A stretch of DNA of 64,000 nucleotides from Bacteroidota bacterium (GTDB taxonomy: Bacteria; Bacteroidota; Bacteroidia; Chitinophagales; Saprospiraceae), in contig WGNL01000004.1 in the NCBI GenBank assembly GCA_016124585.1, positions 372,001 to 436,000 on the forward strand, written 5' to 3'. Below the pieces are notes generated by a model that saw only the letters and a list, made by a program, of their open reading frames with translations, had not been told where the DNA came from and searched no databases. Shown one piece after another: positions 37,550 to 47,406 of this stretch (position 1 is the stretch's first letter; every line of letters starts with the position of its first letter). The translations under genes and the position numbers were made by a program.

Positions 37550-39403
37550 ATGGCTCGAATTTCCATTGATTTGAAAAACGGCGACTTGGCCAACCAAGCA
37601 AGTGAAACAATCATCGGTATTGATTTAGGAACTACCAATTCATTGGTAGCTTACGTAATAGAGGGAAAAGCTGTTGCTGTAAAAGACAATAAAAATAATA
37701 AGACTCTAGTGCCTTCAATTTTGCACTTAAAAGAAGAGAGTGGTTTTGTTGTGGGAGCAGAAGCGCATGAAATGTTGGTAACTGACCCTGCTAATACAAT
37801 TTATTCAGTCAAGCGCCTTTTAGGTAAATCTTACCACGACCTTGAATCGGTTCAAACAATTCTTGGGTATGAAGTGATAGACGATGGCAGCGAGAGCCTC
37901 GTTAAGATTAAGGTTAGAAATAAATTCTACACACCTACTGAGTTGTCAGCTGAAATTTTAAAAGCACTTAAAATAAGAGTTGAAGCTGAACTTGGCAGCA
38001 CCGTTTCCAAAGCTGTTATTACTGTTCCAGCCTATTTTAATGATGCCCAGCGGCAGGCTACTAGGGATGCCGGCAAGTTGGCTGGTTTGGATGTGCTACG
38101 TATCATCAACGAGCCTACCGCCGCAAGTCTTGCTTATGGTTTAGGTCAAAAAGACGAGCAAATTATCGCAGTTTATGACCTTGGTGGAGGAACCTTTGAC
38201 ATCTCCATTCTTCAAATCCAAGATGGCGTCTTCGAAGTTTTAGCAACAAATGGTGATACTTTCTTGGGAGGGGATGACTTTGACAGATTAATCGTAGATT
38301 TTTGGCGTAAAGAATATCAGCTATCTGATTCAAAAATATTTTCCGGAAAATCAGCTGGGCAAAGACTTCGGTTATTAGCTGAAAAAGCAAAAAAACATTT
38401 CTCTTCTGAGAATACTTTCCAATCAAATCTAGATGGAACTGAATTCATGCTGACAAAGCAACAATTTGAGCAGTTAATAACACCACTGGTTGACAAAACA
38501 ATTGATTGCTGTAGACAGGCACTTTCAGACGCAAAATTGGAAACTAAGGATATTCAGCATATTGTCATGGTTGGTGGTTCTACTCGTGTTGATTTTGTCA
38601 AACAGCGAGTTGGTGCTTTTTTCAAAAAAACAGTTTATGACAATATTGACCCAGATGAGGTTGTGGCATTGGGGGCAGCCATTCAAGCAGATATTTTAGC
38701 TGGCAATCAAAAAGATGTGCTTCTGTTAGATATCACTCCTCTTTCATTAGGAATTGAGACAATGGGCGGGTTGATGGATACAATAATACCTCGAAATACA
38801 AAGGTTCCAAGCAAAGCAGGTCGTCAATATACCACATCAATTGATGGGCAGAAAAATTTGAAGATAGCAGTGTTCCAGGGTGAAAGAGATTTGGTTACAA
38901 ATAATCGAAAACTAGGTGAGTTTGTTCTTCGAAACATTCCTCCTATGCCGGCAGGCTTGCCCAAGATTGAGGTCCAATTCATCATAAATGCGGATGGAAT
39001 TTTAAAAGTAAAAGCTAAAGAATTACGTTCTGGAACAGAACAGGCCATTGACATAAAACCCACCTACGGCATCAGTGAGGAAGACATGGGAAGAATGTTA
39101 CTTGACTCTATTCAAAATGCCTCAAGCGATATGGCTGCAAGAGCAATCTTGGAAGCCAAAAACGAAGCAAATCACATTTTGCTTTCAACAGATAAATTTC
39201 TTGAACAGAATGATTCAGTTTTATCAGATTTAGAAATTGAAGAAATTCGTTCACTACAATCCAACTTGAAATCTGCGTCTGATGGAAATGACAAAGACTT
39301 GATTAACAGTGCAATACAACAACTGAATGACTATTCAGCCCCTATTGCGCACAAAGTCATGGACCTAGTTATCCGCAAGGCAATGAAAGGTCAAAAAGTC
39401 TAA
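37550..39403 (+). CDS. hscA: Hsp70 chaperone, HscA type
   Basis: A 617-residue Hsp70. The ATPase domain begins [17 protein letters not shown] and has the standard [13 protein letters not shown] and [59 protein letters not shown] follows. The substrate domain has [31 protein letters not shown]. The length and the absence of the long charged DnaK tail fit HscA, which with IscU helps build Fe-S clusters. No iscU/hscB genes are adjacent; bshC is 18 bp downstream. A second DnaK-like role cannot be excluded. Confidence 0.85.
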   Translation: MARISIDLKNGDLANQASETIIGIDLGTTNSLVAYVIEGKAVAVKDNKNNKTLVPSILHLKEESGFVVGAEAHEMLVTDPANTIYSVKRLLGKSYHDLESVQTILGYEVIDDGSESLVKIKVRNKFYTPTELSAEILKALKIRVEAELGSTVSKAVITVPAYFNDAQRQATRDAGKLAGLDVLRIINEPTAASLAYGLGQKDEQIIAVYDLGGGTFDISILQIQDGVFEVLATNGDTFLGGDDFDRLIVDFWRKEYQLSDSKIFSGKSAGQRLRLLAEKAKKHFSSENTFQSNLDGTEFMLTKQQFEQLITPLVDKTIDCCRQALSDAKLETKDIQHIVMVGGSTRVDFVKQRVGAFFKKTVYDNIDPDEVVALGAAIQADILAGNQKDVLLLDITPLSLGIETMGGLMDTIIPRNTKVPSKAGRQYTTSIDGQKNLKIAVFQGERDLVTNNRKLGEFVLRNIPPMPAGLPKIEVQFIINADGILKVKAKELRSGTEQAIDIKPTYGISEEDMGRMLLDSIQNASSDMAARAILEAKNEANHILLSTDKFLEQNDSVLSDLEIEEIRSLQSNLKSASDGNDKDLINSAIQQLNDYSAPIAHKVMDLVIRKAMKGQKV

Positions 39404-39421
39404 TACCCATTATTAAGCAAT

Positions 39422-41011
39422 ATGAAGGTTTACAAAATTCCGTACTCTAAAATCCCCCTTTTTGCTAACCGTGATGTAAAGTATATCCTTGAGGAACCTG
39501 CCTTGCGGCCGTTTTACAAATATCCTGTAGATATTGAAGGTTTTGGTGATGCCATCAAAGACAAATGCAAAGAGGATATTGACAGGCATACCTTGGTTAA
39601 CACGCTAAAGTCACAACACGCTTATTTGGAATCCCATGAATCCGTTGACGCCAACATTGAAAAACTATCACTAAAAAACACATTTACTTTAGTAACAGCA
39701 CACCAGCCTTCACTTTTTACAGGCCCTCTTTTTTATATCTTCAAAATTGTTTCGGCTATCAATTTGGCTAAATCATTAACTGTTGCTTACCCTGACTACA
39801 ATTTTGTGCCGATTTTCATCTCTAGTGGAGAAGACCATGATTTTGAAGAAGTAAACCACCTTCATCTTTTTGGAAAAAAACTAGTTTGGGAGAGCGGAGA
39901 ATCAGGGCCGGTTGGTGAAATGAAAACCAATAGCTTAACTCAGGTTCTTGCCGATTTGAAAACTATATTAGGGGAATCGGAATCTGCTTTGCGATTATTT
40001 GAATTGATTGAAAAAATACACTCAAAGAATGAAAAGTACGCAGATGCTGCTTTTGAACTGGCGCACGAGCTTTTCAAAGAGGATGGGTTAGTTGTTTTGA
40101 ATACAAATGATGCTAACCTGAAACGGGTATTCGCACCAATTATTAAGGAGGAAATTTTAGAACAACCATCCCAATCACTTGTGAATCAAACAATTGAACA
40201 ACTTGGGAAGGTAGGATTTCCTGCCCAAGCTTCGCCAAGGGAAATCAATTTTTTCTACTTAGGTGATCAATTTAGAGAACGCATTGTGGAGGAAGATGGA
40301 ATTTTCAAAGTCCTGAACACGAAGTTGTCATTTTCGGCCAGTGAGATGGCAGCTGAAATCGATTTGTACCCCGAAAAATTTAGCCCAAATGTAGTTATGC
40401 GGCCAATCTACCAAGAGAAAATCTTGCCTAACTTAGCCTACATTGGTGGAGGTGGTGAACTGGCATATTGGTTAGAGCGAAAATCTCAATTCGAACATTT
40501 CAAACTGAACTTTCCTGTTTTGGTTCGAAGGAATTCAGCGATGTGGATTGATGCTGGCAGCGCCAAAAAAATAGAGAAACTCAATATTGGCATAGATGAT
40601 TTATGGACGGATACAAATGAATTGGTAAGAAAATACTTGAAGGAGAATGCTGAATTCGAATTCAGTCTGGCTGATGAAAAATTAGAACTCAAGGCAGCTT
40701 TTGAGACTATTGCTCAAAAAACTGAAAAGGTCGACCCAACTTTAGTCAAAACTGTTTGGGCTGAACATAGTAAAGCCGAAAAAAGCATTGAGCAATTGGA
40801 AGCACGTCTACTTAAAGCAGAAAAGCAAAAGCATGAAACTGCCATCCAGCAAATTCAAAATTTAAAGGAAAAACTCTTTCCAGGAGGTGGGCTCCAAGAG
40901 CGTTATGAAAATTTTATTCCCCTGTACCTTAAACATGGTATAGAGTTCAAAAAGGTTTTACTGGAAAATTTTGACCCTCTTGAAAAGCAGTTTGTATTAA
41001 TAGTCGAATAA
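39422..41011 (+). CDS. bshC: Bacillithiol biosynthesis cysteine-adding enzyme BshC
   Basis: A 529-residue protein of the BshC family, the putative ligase joining cysteine to GlcN-malate in the last step of bacillithiol synthesis. Family marks: VTAHQPSLFTGPLFYIFKIVSAINLAKSL (HQP motif), VPIFISSGEDHDFEEVNHLHLFGK, SAREMxF-like REINFFYLGDQFRERIV, VVMRPIYQEKILPNLAYIGGGGELAYWLERK, followed by a C-terminal coiled coil (AEHSKAEKSIEQLEARLLKAEKQKHETAIQQI). It overlaps no other gene and is cotranscribed with hscA. Confidence 0.95.
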   Translation: MKVYKIPYSKIPLFANRDVKYILEEPALRPFYKYPVDIEGFGDAIKDKCKEDIDRHTLVNTLKSQHAYLESHESVDANIEKLSLKNTFTLVTAHQPSLFTGPLFYIFKIVSAINLAKSLTVAYPDYNFVPIFISSGEDHDFEEVNHLHLFGKKLVWESGESGPVGEMKTNSLTQVLADLKTILGESESALRLFELIEKIHSKNEKYADAAFELAHELFKEDGLVVLNTNDANLKRVFAPIIKEEILEQPSQSLVNQTIEQLGKVGFPAQASPREINFFYLGDQFRERIVEEDGIFKVLNTKLSFSASEMAAEIDLYPEKFSPNVVMRPIYQEKILPNLAYIGGGGELAYWLERKSQFEHFKLNFPVLVRRNSAMWIDAGSAKKIEKLNIGIDDLWTDTNELVRKYLKENAEFEFSLADEKLELKAAFETIAQKTEKVDPTLVKTVWAEHSKAEKSIEQLEARLLKAEKQKHETAIQQIQNLKEKLFPGGGLQERYENFIPLYLKHGIEFKKVLLENFDPLEKQFVLIVE

Positions 41012-41023
41012 AATTGGCAAAGC

Positions 41024-41527
41024 TTAGTCGTCAACTGCTTCTTCTTTATTAATTGCTTGGAGTATGCCATTTTCATCGAGATACCCCTTGGTAAAAGCTT
41101 TCATTAATTTCTTGGCTTTTTCCATTCTAGATTCAGGAACATTGATTTCTCTAAGTACCAACACTGGAACTTCCCGAATCACATCAATTTCTTTTATCTT
41201 TTCAATGGGATTTTCAATCAGTTGCTGAATTTCGTTTTGAAGATTTTGGTTTTCAAGTCCCATTTTTTTCAATGCGTCATCATTCTCAAATGCCTGATTT
41301 TCATAGGATTCCGATATTTTTCTTAGGTTTTCAATCGTCAAATTTTTTGAGTCCAGTTCATCTTGCAGTTTGACGATTTCAATTTCTTTTTCTTTTAGAA
41401 ACTTATTTGTTTTTGATTTCTCAGCCATAAAATTAGCAAGGCGCAAACGAGAAATCGAAGCACAAAATAAAAAACCGAGCAAAGCAGACCCTGCCAATGC
41501 AATGAAAGCTAATAGTGGCTCGCCCAT
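41024..41527 (-). CDS. Membrane-anchored coiled-coil protein of unknown function
   Basis: A 167-residue protein with one N-terminal transmembrane helix (LLAFIALAGSALLGFLFCASI, residues about 4-24), a long coiled coil (about 35-110, FLKEKEIEIVKLQDELDSKNLTIENLRK), a basic linker and a short C-terminal helical region (MEKAKKLMKAFTKGYLDENG). It lies 78 bp after the OmpA-like gene at 41606 on the same strand; the two may form a small cell-envelope unit. Function unknown. Confidence 0.65.
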   Translation of the reverse strand: MGEPLLAFIALAGSALLGFLFCASISRLRLANFMAEKSKTNKFLKEKEIEIVKLQDELDSKNLTIENLRKISESYENQAFENDDALKKMGLENQNLQNEIQQLIENPIEKIKEIDVIREVPVLVLREINVPESRMEKAKKLMKAFTKGYLDENGILQAINKEEAVDD

Positions 41528-41605
41528 GTGTTGTGTAGTTTTTTCTAAGTATGTTTAATAAGGCTTGGCCTTGGGGTCTTTACTTTGATTTCCTCAATTA
41601 TTTTT

Positions 41606-42451
41606 CTATTTACTGCCGACCTGAATTGTAACAACCATTTCACTACTACTTTTAGCCATGGAAGGTTTGGTGATCACATCAATTTGTGCTCTCCGTACGC
41701 CATGGTCTACTAAATATCGGCGTACTGCCATTGCCCTCATTTCAGCCAAATTAATTCTCGATGATGCTGCTTCTTCTTCTGGCGCTGAATAACCACTGAG
41801 TGTTACAGATTTTTCACCATCCATTTTCAATTCATTTACCAAGTTTTTCAAAAAAGGTAAATGCTGTTTTTCAACCTTGTAGTCGCCATATTTGTAAAAA
41901 AATGAAGTGGTCTCAGGGTTCATTTTAGCTTTTACTGTACTTTCCTTAGTCTCATTAATTACCTGATTTTCAAAGCTTTGTTCTGAAAAATTAAAATAAA
42001 TCACACCCATTACTTTTCCTTCGCTTTCAAAAAGATTTTCCGCTTGCATTCCTTGGGTAAGGATTTGTTCGTCAGCAGCTCCACTCGATTTTAATAGCGA
42101 CTTTACGGCTTCTGCTCGCGCAAGGCCAAGGTTATCAAATGAACTTCCATTGACTTCAGAATCCTTGTAAATACCTGTGATTGCCAATTTAGAACCAGGC
42201 ATTTTGGAGAGTCGAAGTGAAATGGATTTTAGGACTGGAAGGAGGTTTTCGTCAATGATGGGAGTTGCTTCCGAATATTTGAAAAGGAATGGGTGCTGTA
42301 CTTCGTACTGCGAACTGTCAAATAATATGTTGATGGGAGTTTGGTTGGAAGTGGCTGATGTCGCTTGGTTCCCTTCCGAAAATATCCATGTCCAACCTGT
42401 TACCCAAATAAAACATGCTACCCCAGAAATGGATGGGAGTAGTTTGCTCAT
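41606..42451 (-). CDS. Membrane protein with two OmpA-like domains
   Basis: A 281-residue protein with an N-terminal hydrophobic anchor or signal (SKLLPSISGVACFIWVTGWTWIF). Two divergent OmpA-like modules follow: about 45-145 (PIIDENLLPVLKSISLRLSKMPGSKLAITGIYKDSEV ... LGLARAEAVKSLLKSSG) and about 180-281 (HLPFLKNLVNELKMDGEKSVTLSGYSAPEEEAASSRINLAEMRAMAVRRYLVDHGV). The second retains the Arg/Asn pattern of peptidoglycan-binding OmpA domains better than the first. Probably a periplasmic wall-binding protein; its partner may be the coiled-coil protein encoded downstream. Confidence 0.75.
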   Translation of the reverse strand: MSKLLPSISGVACFIWVTGWTWIFSEGNQATSATSNQTPINILFDSSQYEVQHPFLFKYSEATPIIDENLLPVLKSISLRLSKMPGSKLAITGIYKDSEVNGSSFDNLGLARAEAVKSLLKSSGAADEQILTQGMQAENLFESEGKVMGVIYFNFSEQSFENQVINETKESTVKAKMNPETTSFFYKYGDYKVEKQHLPFLKNLVNELKMDGEKSVTLSGYSAPEEEAASSRINLAEMRAMAVRRYLVDHGVRRAQIDVITKPSMAKSSSEMVVTIQVGSK

Positions 42452-42640
42452 AGTAAAGGGTTTTTAGTGTTCCACACTCTAATTAATTGTGGGCTAAAAT
42501 TAATATTTCCCCATAATTCTTACAAAGAAAGGTTGTGAGCTTTACCACTTATTCAAAAAAAATGCAAAGCAAAAACATGCAAGTCGTTTATTTCTAGTCA
42601 CTTACACTTTTTGCTTCGCAAAATATCGTTTCGAAAAAAT

Positions 42641-44272
42641 CTAGGATTCGCTCAGAAAAGGATACCTATAATCCGTTGGCGTCAGGAAGTTTTCCTTAAT
42701 TGCCCTCGGTGACACCCATCGCAACAAGTTCCACACAGAACCAGCTTTGTCATTGGTGCCGGATGCCCTTGCACCCCCAAATGGCTGTTGGCCAACTACT
42801 GCCCCAGTGGGTTTGTCATTGATGTAGAAATTGCCAGCCGCATGGCGCAATTTTTCATCAGCGATTTTAGTAGCGTACCTATCATTTGAAAGAATGGCAC
42901 CTGTCAGTGCGTAAGGCGAGGAACTGTCAACTAAATCCAAGGTTTTTTCAAAATCTTCAGGGTCATACACATATATAGTAAGGACAGGTCCGAAAATCTC
43001 CTCGCACATTGTTACATATTTAGGGTCTTCAGCAACAATTACCGTAGGTTCAATGAAATAGCCCTCCTTTTTGTCATAATTACCACCAGCGATGATTTCG
43101 ACTTTGTTATCATTTTTCGCATTGGCAATGTACGTGCTGATTTTGTCAAATGCTTTCTCATCAATTACAGCGTTGATGAAATTTGAGAAATCTTCCGGAG
43201 AGCCCATTTTCATGGTGGCAAGGTCATCAAGCAGATGTTTTTTTACATCCGACCAAAGATTGCTTGGGATATAGGCCCGAGAAGCTGCCGAACATTTTTG
43301 TCCCTGAAATTCAAAAGCGCCTCTGCCCAGCGCCACAGCAACCTGTTTTGCATTAGCAGAAGAATGAGCAATTACGAAATCTTTGCCTCCCGTTTCACCT
43401 ACAATCCTAGGGTAAGATTTGTAAATGGAAATATTGTTGCCAATTGTTTTCCAGAGGGTTTGGAAAACACCAGTACTTCCTGTAAAGTGAAGACCAGCAA
43501 AATCAGGGTGGCTAAATATTACGTCGCCAGCTGTTTTTCCATCAACATAAATTAGGTTAATGACGCCAGCAGGCAAGCCAGCTTCTTCTAAAATTTCCAT
43601 GATGACAGCAGCACTGTAAATCTGAGAATCGGCTGGTTTCCATACAACGGTATTGCCCATCAGCGCAGGTGCGCCAGGCAAATTTCCAGCGATGGAAGTA
43701 AAATTGAAAGGAGTCAATGCAAAAATAAACCCTTCCAAAGCCCGATATTCCATGCGGTTCCAGGTACCAGCTGGGCTTTCAGGTTGTTGGCTATAAATGT
43801 CAATCATGAACTGCACGTTAAAGCGCCAAAAATCGCATAGTTCTGCTACTGCATCAATTTCAGCCTGAAATGCATTTTTGGATTGAGCAAGCATTGTTGC
43901 TGCATTCATCTTGGCCCGGTATGGCCCCGCCAATAAATCAGCAGCTTTTAGGAAAATGGCTGCCCTATCTTGCCAAGGCATATTTTCCCACATTTTTTTG
44001 GCGTCTAATGCTGCATCAATTGCTTGATTTACCATTTTGGCGTCCGCCTTGCCATGCCAACCTAATGTTTGTTTCAATTCATGCGGTGGGTGCATTGAGA
44101 ATTTCCCATCCCCCATTATTTTTTTTCCGCCAATCGTCATCGGAACTTCTATGGGGTTTGATTTTAGGGATTTCAACATTGCTTTCAGTTGGGCTTTTTC
44201 TTGGGATCCGGGTGCGTAGGAAAGTACCGGTTCATTTTTGGCAACAGGCACTTTGAAGAAGGCATTCGACAT
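42641..44272 (-). CDS. pruA: L-glutamate gamma-semialdehyde dehydrogenase
   Basis: A 543-residue NAD-dependent aldehyde dehydrogenase that oxidises glutamate semialdehyde (from pyrroline-5-carboxylate) to glutamate in proline breakdown. Marks: FNFTSIAGNLPGAPALMGNTVVWKPADSQIYSA, LHFTGSTGVFQTLWK, VGETGGKDFVIAHSSA (general-base Glu), GRGAFEFQGQKCSAASRAYIP (catalytic Cys), CEEIFGPVLTIYVYDPEDF, and TGAVVGQQPFGGARASGTNDKAGS. The length and N-terminal extension are those of the stand-alone P5C dehydrogenase. No putA-like proline dehydrogenase is adjacent. Confidence 0.95.
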   Translation of the reverse strand: MSNAFFKVPVAKNEPVLSYAPGSQEKAQLKAMLKSLKSNPIEVPMTIGGKKIMGDGKFSMHPPHELKQTLGWHGKADAKMVNQAIDAALDAKKMWENMPWQDRAAIFLKAADLLAGPYRAKMNAATMLAQSKNAFQAEIDAVAELCDFWRFNVQFMIDIYSQQPESPAGTWNRMEYRALEGFIFALTPFNFTSIAGNLPGAPALMGNTVVWKPADSQIYSAAVIMEILEEAGLPAGVINLIYVDGKTAGDVIFSHPDFAGLHFTGSTGVFQTLWKTIGNNISIYKSYPRIVGETGGKDFVIAHSSANAKQVAVALGRGAFEFQGQKCSAASRAYIPSNLWSDVKKHLLDDLATMKMGSPEDFSNFINAVIDEKAFDKISTYIANAKNDNKVEIIAGGNYDKKEGYFIEPTVIVAEDPKYVTMCEEIFGPVLTIYVYDPEDFEKTLDLVDSSSPYALTGAILSNDRYATKIADEKLRHAAGNFYINDKPTGAVVGQQPFGGARASGTNDKAGSVWNLLRWVSPRAIKENFLTPTDYRYPFLSES

Positions 44273-44315
44273 AAATTTTAATTGATTTGGTGTAGGACTT
44301 GAATTTTTAAGGGCG

Positions 44316-44342
44316 CAAAATTAGCAAAAATGAAGGCATCAA
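44316..44342 (-). promoter_or_regulatory. Promoter for pruA (TTG-N16-TAATTTTG)
   Basis: On the minus strand TAATTTTG (44316-44323) is an exact -7 match with a TTG at 44340-44342, 16 bp upstream (slightly short spacer). Leader about 38 nt to the start at 44272. Confidence 0.55.
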
Positions 44343-44366
44343 GCGGAGTCCAAGCACCGTAAATCA

Positions 44367-45050
44367 TCAAAGAATTTCCATCAAGGCTTCCAATTTATGG
44401 ATTTGATAGGTAGGAAAATGTGCGGTAAGGTTGGCGGCTTCAAAAGGATTATACCAGCATGTGTCAACTCCAAAATTATTGCCCCCCTGAATATCTGAAT
44501 TCAAACTGTCGCCAACAACGATTACTTCGGTTTTATCAGGAACTCCCATTTTTTCATAGGTATATTCAAAAAAACCAAGATGCGGTTTTGAAACACCTAT
44601 TTCATCAGAAACCACCACCACATCAAAATAATGGTCCATTTTCGCTTGCGCAATTCTTGAGCGTTGCACTTCACGTAGACCATTGGTAATCAGGCCCATG
44701 CGGTATTTTTTCTGCTTTAAATTTTCAACCAAGTCAACTGCTCCTTCCAGCATAAAATGAGTTTTCGACAAAAGCTGGAGGTAATGTCTGTTCATTTCTA
44801 ACGGGTCACGGTACTCTCCAACAGCCTCCAAAAATCGTTCGAACCTGATTTTGCGAAGCTCCAAGGCATTTATTTCTTGCCTTTCGAAAGCTAACCATAC
44901 CTCATGGTTGATATTCTCGTAAATTTGAAAATTTGATTCTGTAACATCAATTTTGAAATCATTCAAGGTCTGGCCAAGTGCGTATCGGGCGCTGCGTTTG
45001 AAATCAAAAAGTGTGTCATCAGCATCGAAAAGAATCCAGTTGTAGCGCAT
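44367..45050 (-). CDS. HAD hydrolase, YjjG-type pyrimidine nucleotidase
   Basis: A 227-residue HAD phosphatase. Motif I is FDADDTLFDF, a helical cap follows (about 15-95), motif II is LITNGL, and motif IV is VIVVGDSLNSDIQGGNNFGVDTCWYNP. This is the YjjG/YfnB subgroup that removes phosphate from non-canonical pyrimidine nucleotides. Third gene of a probable coaD operon, 13 bp after the barrel protein gene. Confidence 0.88.
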   Translation of the reverse strand: MRYNWILFDADDTLFDFKRSARYALGQTLNDFKIDVTESNFQIYENINHEVWLAFERQEINALELRKIRFERFLEAVGEYRDPLEMNRHYLQLLSKTHFMLEGAVDLVENLKQKKYRMGLITNGLREVQRSRIAQAKMDHYFDVVVVSDEIGVSKPHLGFFEYTYEKMGVPDKTEVIVVGDSLNSDIQGGNNFGVDTCWYNPFEAANLTAHFPTYQIHKLEALMEIL

Positions 45051-45063
45051 TTATTTTAGCAAT

Positions 45064-45723
45064 TTATTGAAGAATACAATATCCAAGGCCAATTTCGATA
45101 CCATAGGATATATTATGTGCCTGTTTGTTTGAATACAGTTTCTGGTTTGGCCTTAAGCCTGACATCCCAATCCTAGAGGTTGTATTCACCTTTAGTGAGA
45201 TACGTTCGTCTAATGGAATTTCAGCACCAAATCCAAACAATATCGATTGTTCAAAGTTCCGAAAAGTAGGTTCTTCGTAAAAATCTATCAAAACCAAGTC
45301 ATCTGGGAATTCCACCTTTTGTCTGACTAAGTGGTTAATCTCAATGCCAAGCTGCATCAAAATTTTTGCATGTTTTCCGAATAGAAATTCAGTATAAATA
45401 GGGACTTGGTCATAAATCGTGTGCAATTTGTAATAGTATTTTGGGGAACCGGGGCCTAGGTATTGATATGTTAGTAGTTTTGTGTATCCTCTATTCCATC
45501 TTTCTAGCCCCAAACAAAACCTAATCCCATTTCTTGGCTCAAACGCCATTGCACCGCCAAAATGGAGCTTCGTTTTATACTCCCCTATTAGTTTTTTTGG
45601 AGAAGACTTGTAAAATATATTACTCCTGCTAATCCCAATTTTGGAGATTACATACACTTTTTGACTATAAACATGGAAGCAATAAAAAAAACATAAAATG
45701 AATGTAAAAACTAGCTTTTTCAT
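45064..45723 (-). CDS. Outer-membrane beta-barrel protein of unknown function
   Basis: A 219-residue protein with a signal peptide (MKKLVFTFILCFFYCFHVYSQ) and alternating strands typical of small outer-membrane barrels, ending with an aromatic residue pattern (ISYGIEIGLGYCILQ). It overlaps the end of coaD by 4 bp (ATGA), so it is translationally coupled. No specific family recognised. Confidence 0.7.
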   Translation of the reverse strand: MKKLVFTFILCFFYCFHVYSQKVYVISKIGISRSNIFYKSSPKKLIGEYKTKLHFGGAMAFEPRNGIRFCLGLERWNRGYTKLLTYQYLGPGSPKYYYKLHTIYDQVPIYTEFLFGKHAKILMQLGIEINHLVRQKVEFPDDLVLIDFYEEPTFRNFEQSILFGFGAEIPLDERISLKVNTTSRIGMSGLRPNQKLYSNKQAHNISYGIEIGLGYCILQ

Positions 45724-46199
45724 GAAGACCGCTTTGATTTGTTGTCAATGCTTATCTCAGCTGGGATAAATCGGCTTACATTTCCATTTCCCTTAATTAA
45801 CTCCCTGACAATCGTAGAACTGATATGAGAAAACTCAGGTAAACTAATTAAAAAAACCGTTTCTAAATCCTTGCCAACGATATGATTGAGCTGTGAAATG
45901 GTCTTTTCATAGTCAAAATCAGAAGCATTACGCAGTCCTCTTAACAGGAATTTTGCACCAATTTTGTTGCAATAATGTGCAGTTAAACCTTCGAACTGTG
46001 CAATTTCAACTTTTGGTTCATGCTGAAAAACAGCTTTTAACCACTCTAGCCTTGTGCTCAGATCAAAAAGGGTTTGCTTTTGTGAATTAATGCCAATGGC
46101 AACAATGATTTTATCGAAAAGTGGCAATGCTCTTTTGACCAAACTTACATGGCCAGTGGTGATTGGGTCAAACGACCCCGGGAAAACAGCTATTTTCAT
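45720..46199 (-). CDS. coaD: Pantetheine-phosphate adenylyltransferase
   Basis: A 159-residue enzyme transferring AMP to 4'-phosphopantetheine in coenzyme A synthesis. Motifs: MKIAVFPGSFDPITTGHVSLVKRAL (the TxGH nucleotide-binding site), LLRGLRNASDFDYEKTISQLNH and HISSTIVRELI. The longer frame upstream (from 46274) is not needed for the fold. First gene of an operon with the barrel protein and HAD hydrolase. It is divergent from pfkA, with a 78-bp gap between the starts. Confidence 0.96.
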   Translation of the reverse strand: MKIAVFPGSFDPITTGHVSLVKRALPLFDKIIVAIGINSQKQTLFDLSTRLEWLKAVFQHEPKVEIAQFEGLTAHYCNKIGAKFLLRGLRNASDFDYEKTISQLNHIVGKDLETVFLISLPEFSHISSTIVRELIKGNGNVSRFIPAEISIDNKSKRSS

Positions 46200-46277
46200 A
46201 TGAGATACTTGGCGTTTCTTTTTGTAAACGCAGTTTTTTATAGTTTGGCAGCGAAAATTAAACAGACTTTCCAATTT

Positions 46278-47372
46278 ATGAAAAAAATACTCCTAGCCAC
46301 TGGTGGTGGCGACTGCCCAGGCCTGAACGCCGTCATCCGTGCGATTGTAAAATCTGCGAAGAAACACGGCGGTTACGAAGTCTACGGCAGCATCGAAGCA
46401 TTTAATGGGGTCCTTAGCGACCCACTTCAAATCGTTAAGCTTACCCCAAAGAAAGTTGCAGGGATTCATGTTCGGGGTGGCACTATCATCAAAACTACTA
46501 ACAAAGGTAATCCACTTACCTACCCTACCCAATTGCCTGATGGAACTTGGACAACTCGAAATATTTGTGCGGATCTGACTAAGAAAATCCAAGATTTAGG
46601 TTTTGATGCCGTTGTGAATATTGGTGGCGATGGAAGCCAAAAGATTTCCCAAGTGCTTTTCGAACAAGGATTAAATATCATTGGAGTCCCAAAAACCATC
46701 GACAATGATTTGTCGGCAACTGACCTCACTTTTGGGTTTAGTACTGCAGTACAAATTGCTACTGACAGCTTTGACAAACTCGTGACTACTGCAGAAAGCC
46801 ACCACCGGGTAATGCTGATGGAGGTGATGGGCAGAGATGCTGGATGGATCGCCTTACATACAGCCATTGCAGGTGGGGCTGAAATTTGCTTGATTCCTGA
46901 AATCCAATATGATATAAAAAAGGTTGTTCAAAAAATTAACAAACGATACGAAAAGGGGAAAGGCTTTGTGAACATCGTCATTGCTGAGGGTGCAATGCCG
47001 TTGGATGGCAAAGCTTTTGGTGTGAAATCAAAGGATATCGGTGATGAGCATGTCAAACTCGGTGGTATCGCAAATTTTCTAAAACACCAGATTGAGGAAA
47101 GTGGATGTTCAGCGCAAGTGCGAACTACTGTTCTGGGCCATATCCAAAGGGGCGGAACACCGATAGCATTTGACAGAATTCTGGCGACTGCAATGGGAGT
47201 TAAAGCATTTGAATTAATCGAAACAAATGATTTTGGTAAAATGGTAACCTTTAGAAACAATGGAATTTCATGTGTTGACATCAAAGAAGCTATCAAAGCA
47301 CCAAAACTGTTGTCACTCGACCACTATCTAGTCAGAACGGCAAAATCTATTGGAGTTTCATTTGGGGATTAA
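46278..47372 (+). CDS. pfkA: 6-phosphofructokinase
   Basis: A 364-residue phosphofructokinase, the committing step of glycolysis. Motifs: LLATGGGDCPGLNAVIRAIV, GIHVRGGTI, VVNIGGDGSQKISQVL, GVPKTIDNDLSATDLTFGFSTAVQIATDSFDKL, EVMGRDAGWIALHTAIAGGAE, and VRTTVLGHIQRGGTPIAFDR. The Gly in GGDGS is that of ATP-using enzymes, while the Lys in PKTIDND is more often found in PPi-using or mixed (group III) enzymes, so ATP use is likely but not certain. Start 46278 is at the conserved N-terminus. pbpC follows 34 bp later. Confidence 0.93.
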   Translation: MKKILLATGGGDCPGLNAVIRAIVKSAKKHGGYEVYGSIEAFNGVLSDPLQIVKLTPKKVAGIHVRGGTIIKTTNKGNPLTYPTQLPDGTWTTRNICADLTKKIQDLGFDAVVNIGGDGSQKISQVLFEQGLNIIGVPKTIDNDLSATDLTFGFSTAVQIATDSFDKLVTTAESHHRVMLMEVMGRDAGWIALHTAIAGGAEICLIPEIQYDIKKVVQKINKRYEKGKGFVNIVIAEGAMPLDGKAFGVKSKDIGDEHVKLGGIANFLKHQIEESGCSAQVRTTVLGHIQRGGTPIAFDRILATAMGVKAFELIETNDFGKMVTFRNNGISCVDIKEAIKAPKLLSLDHYLVRTAKSIGVSFGD

Positions 47373-47406
47373 GCTAACTAATTGAAAACGAGCTAATTGC
47401 AAAGTC

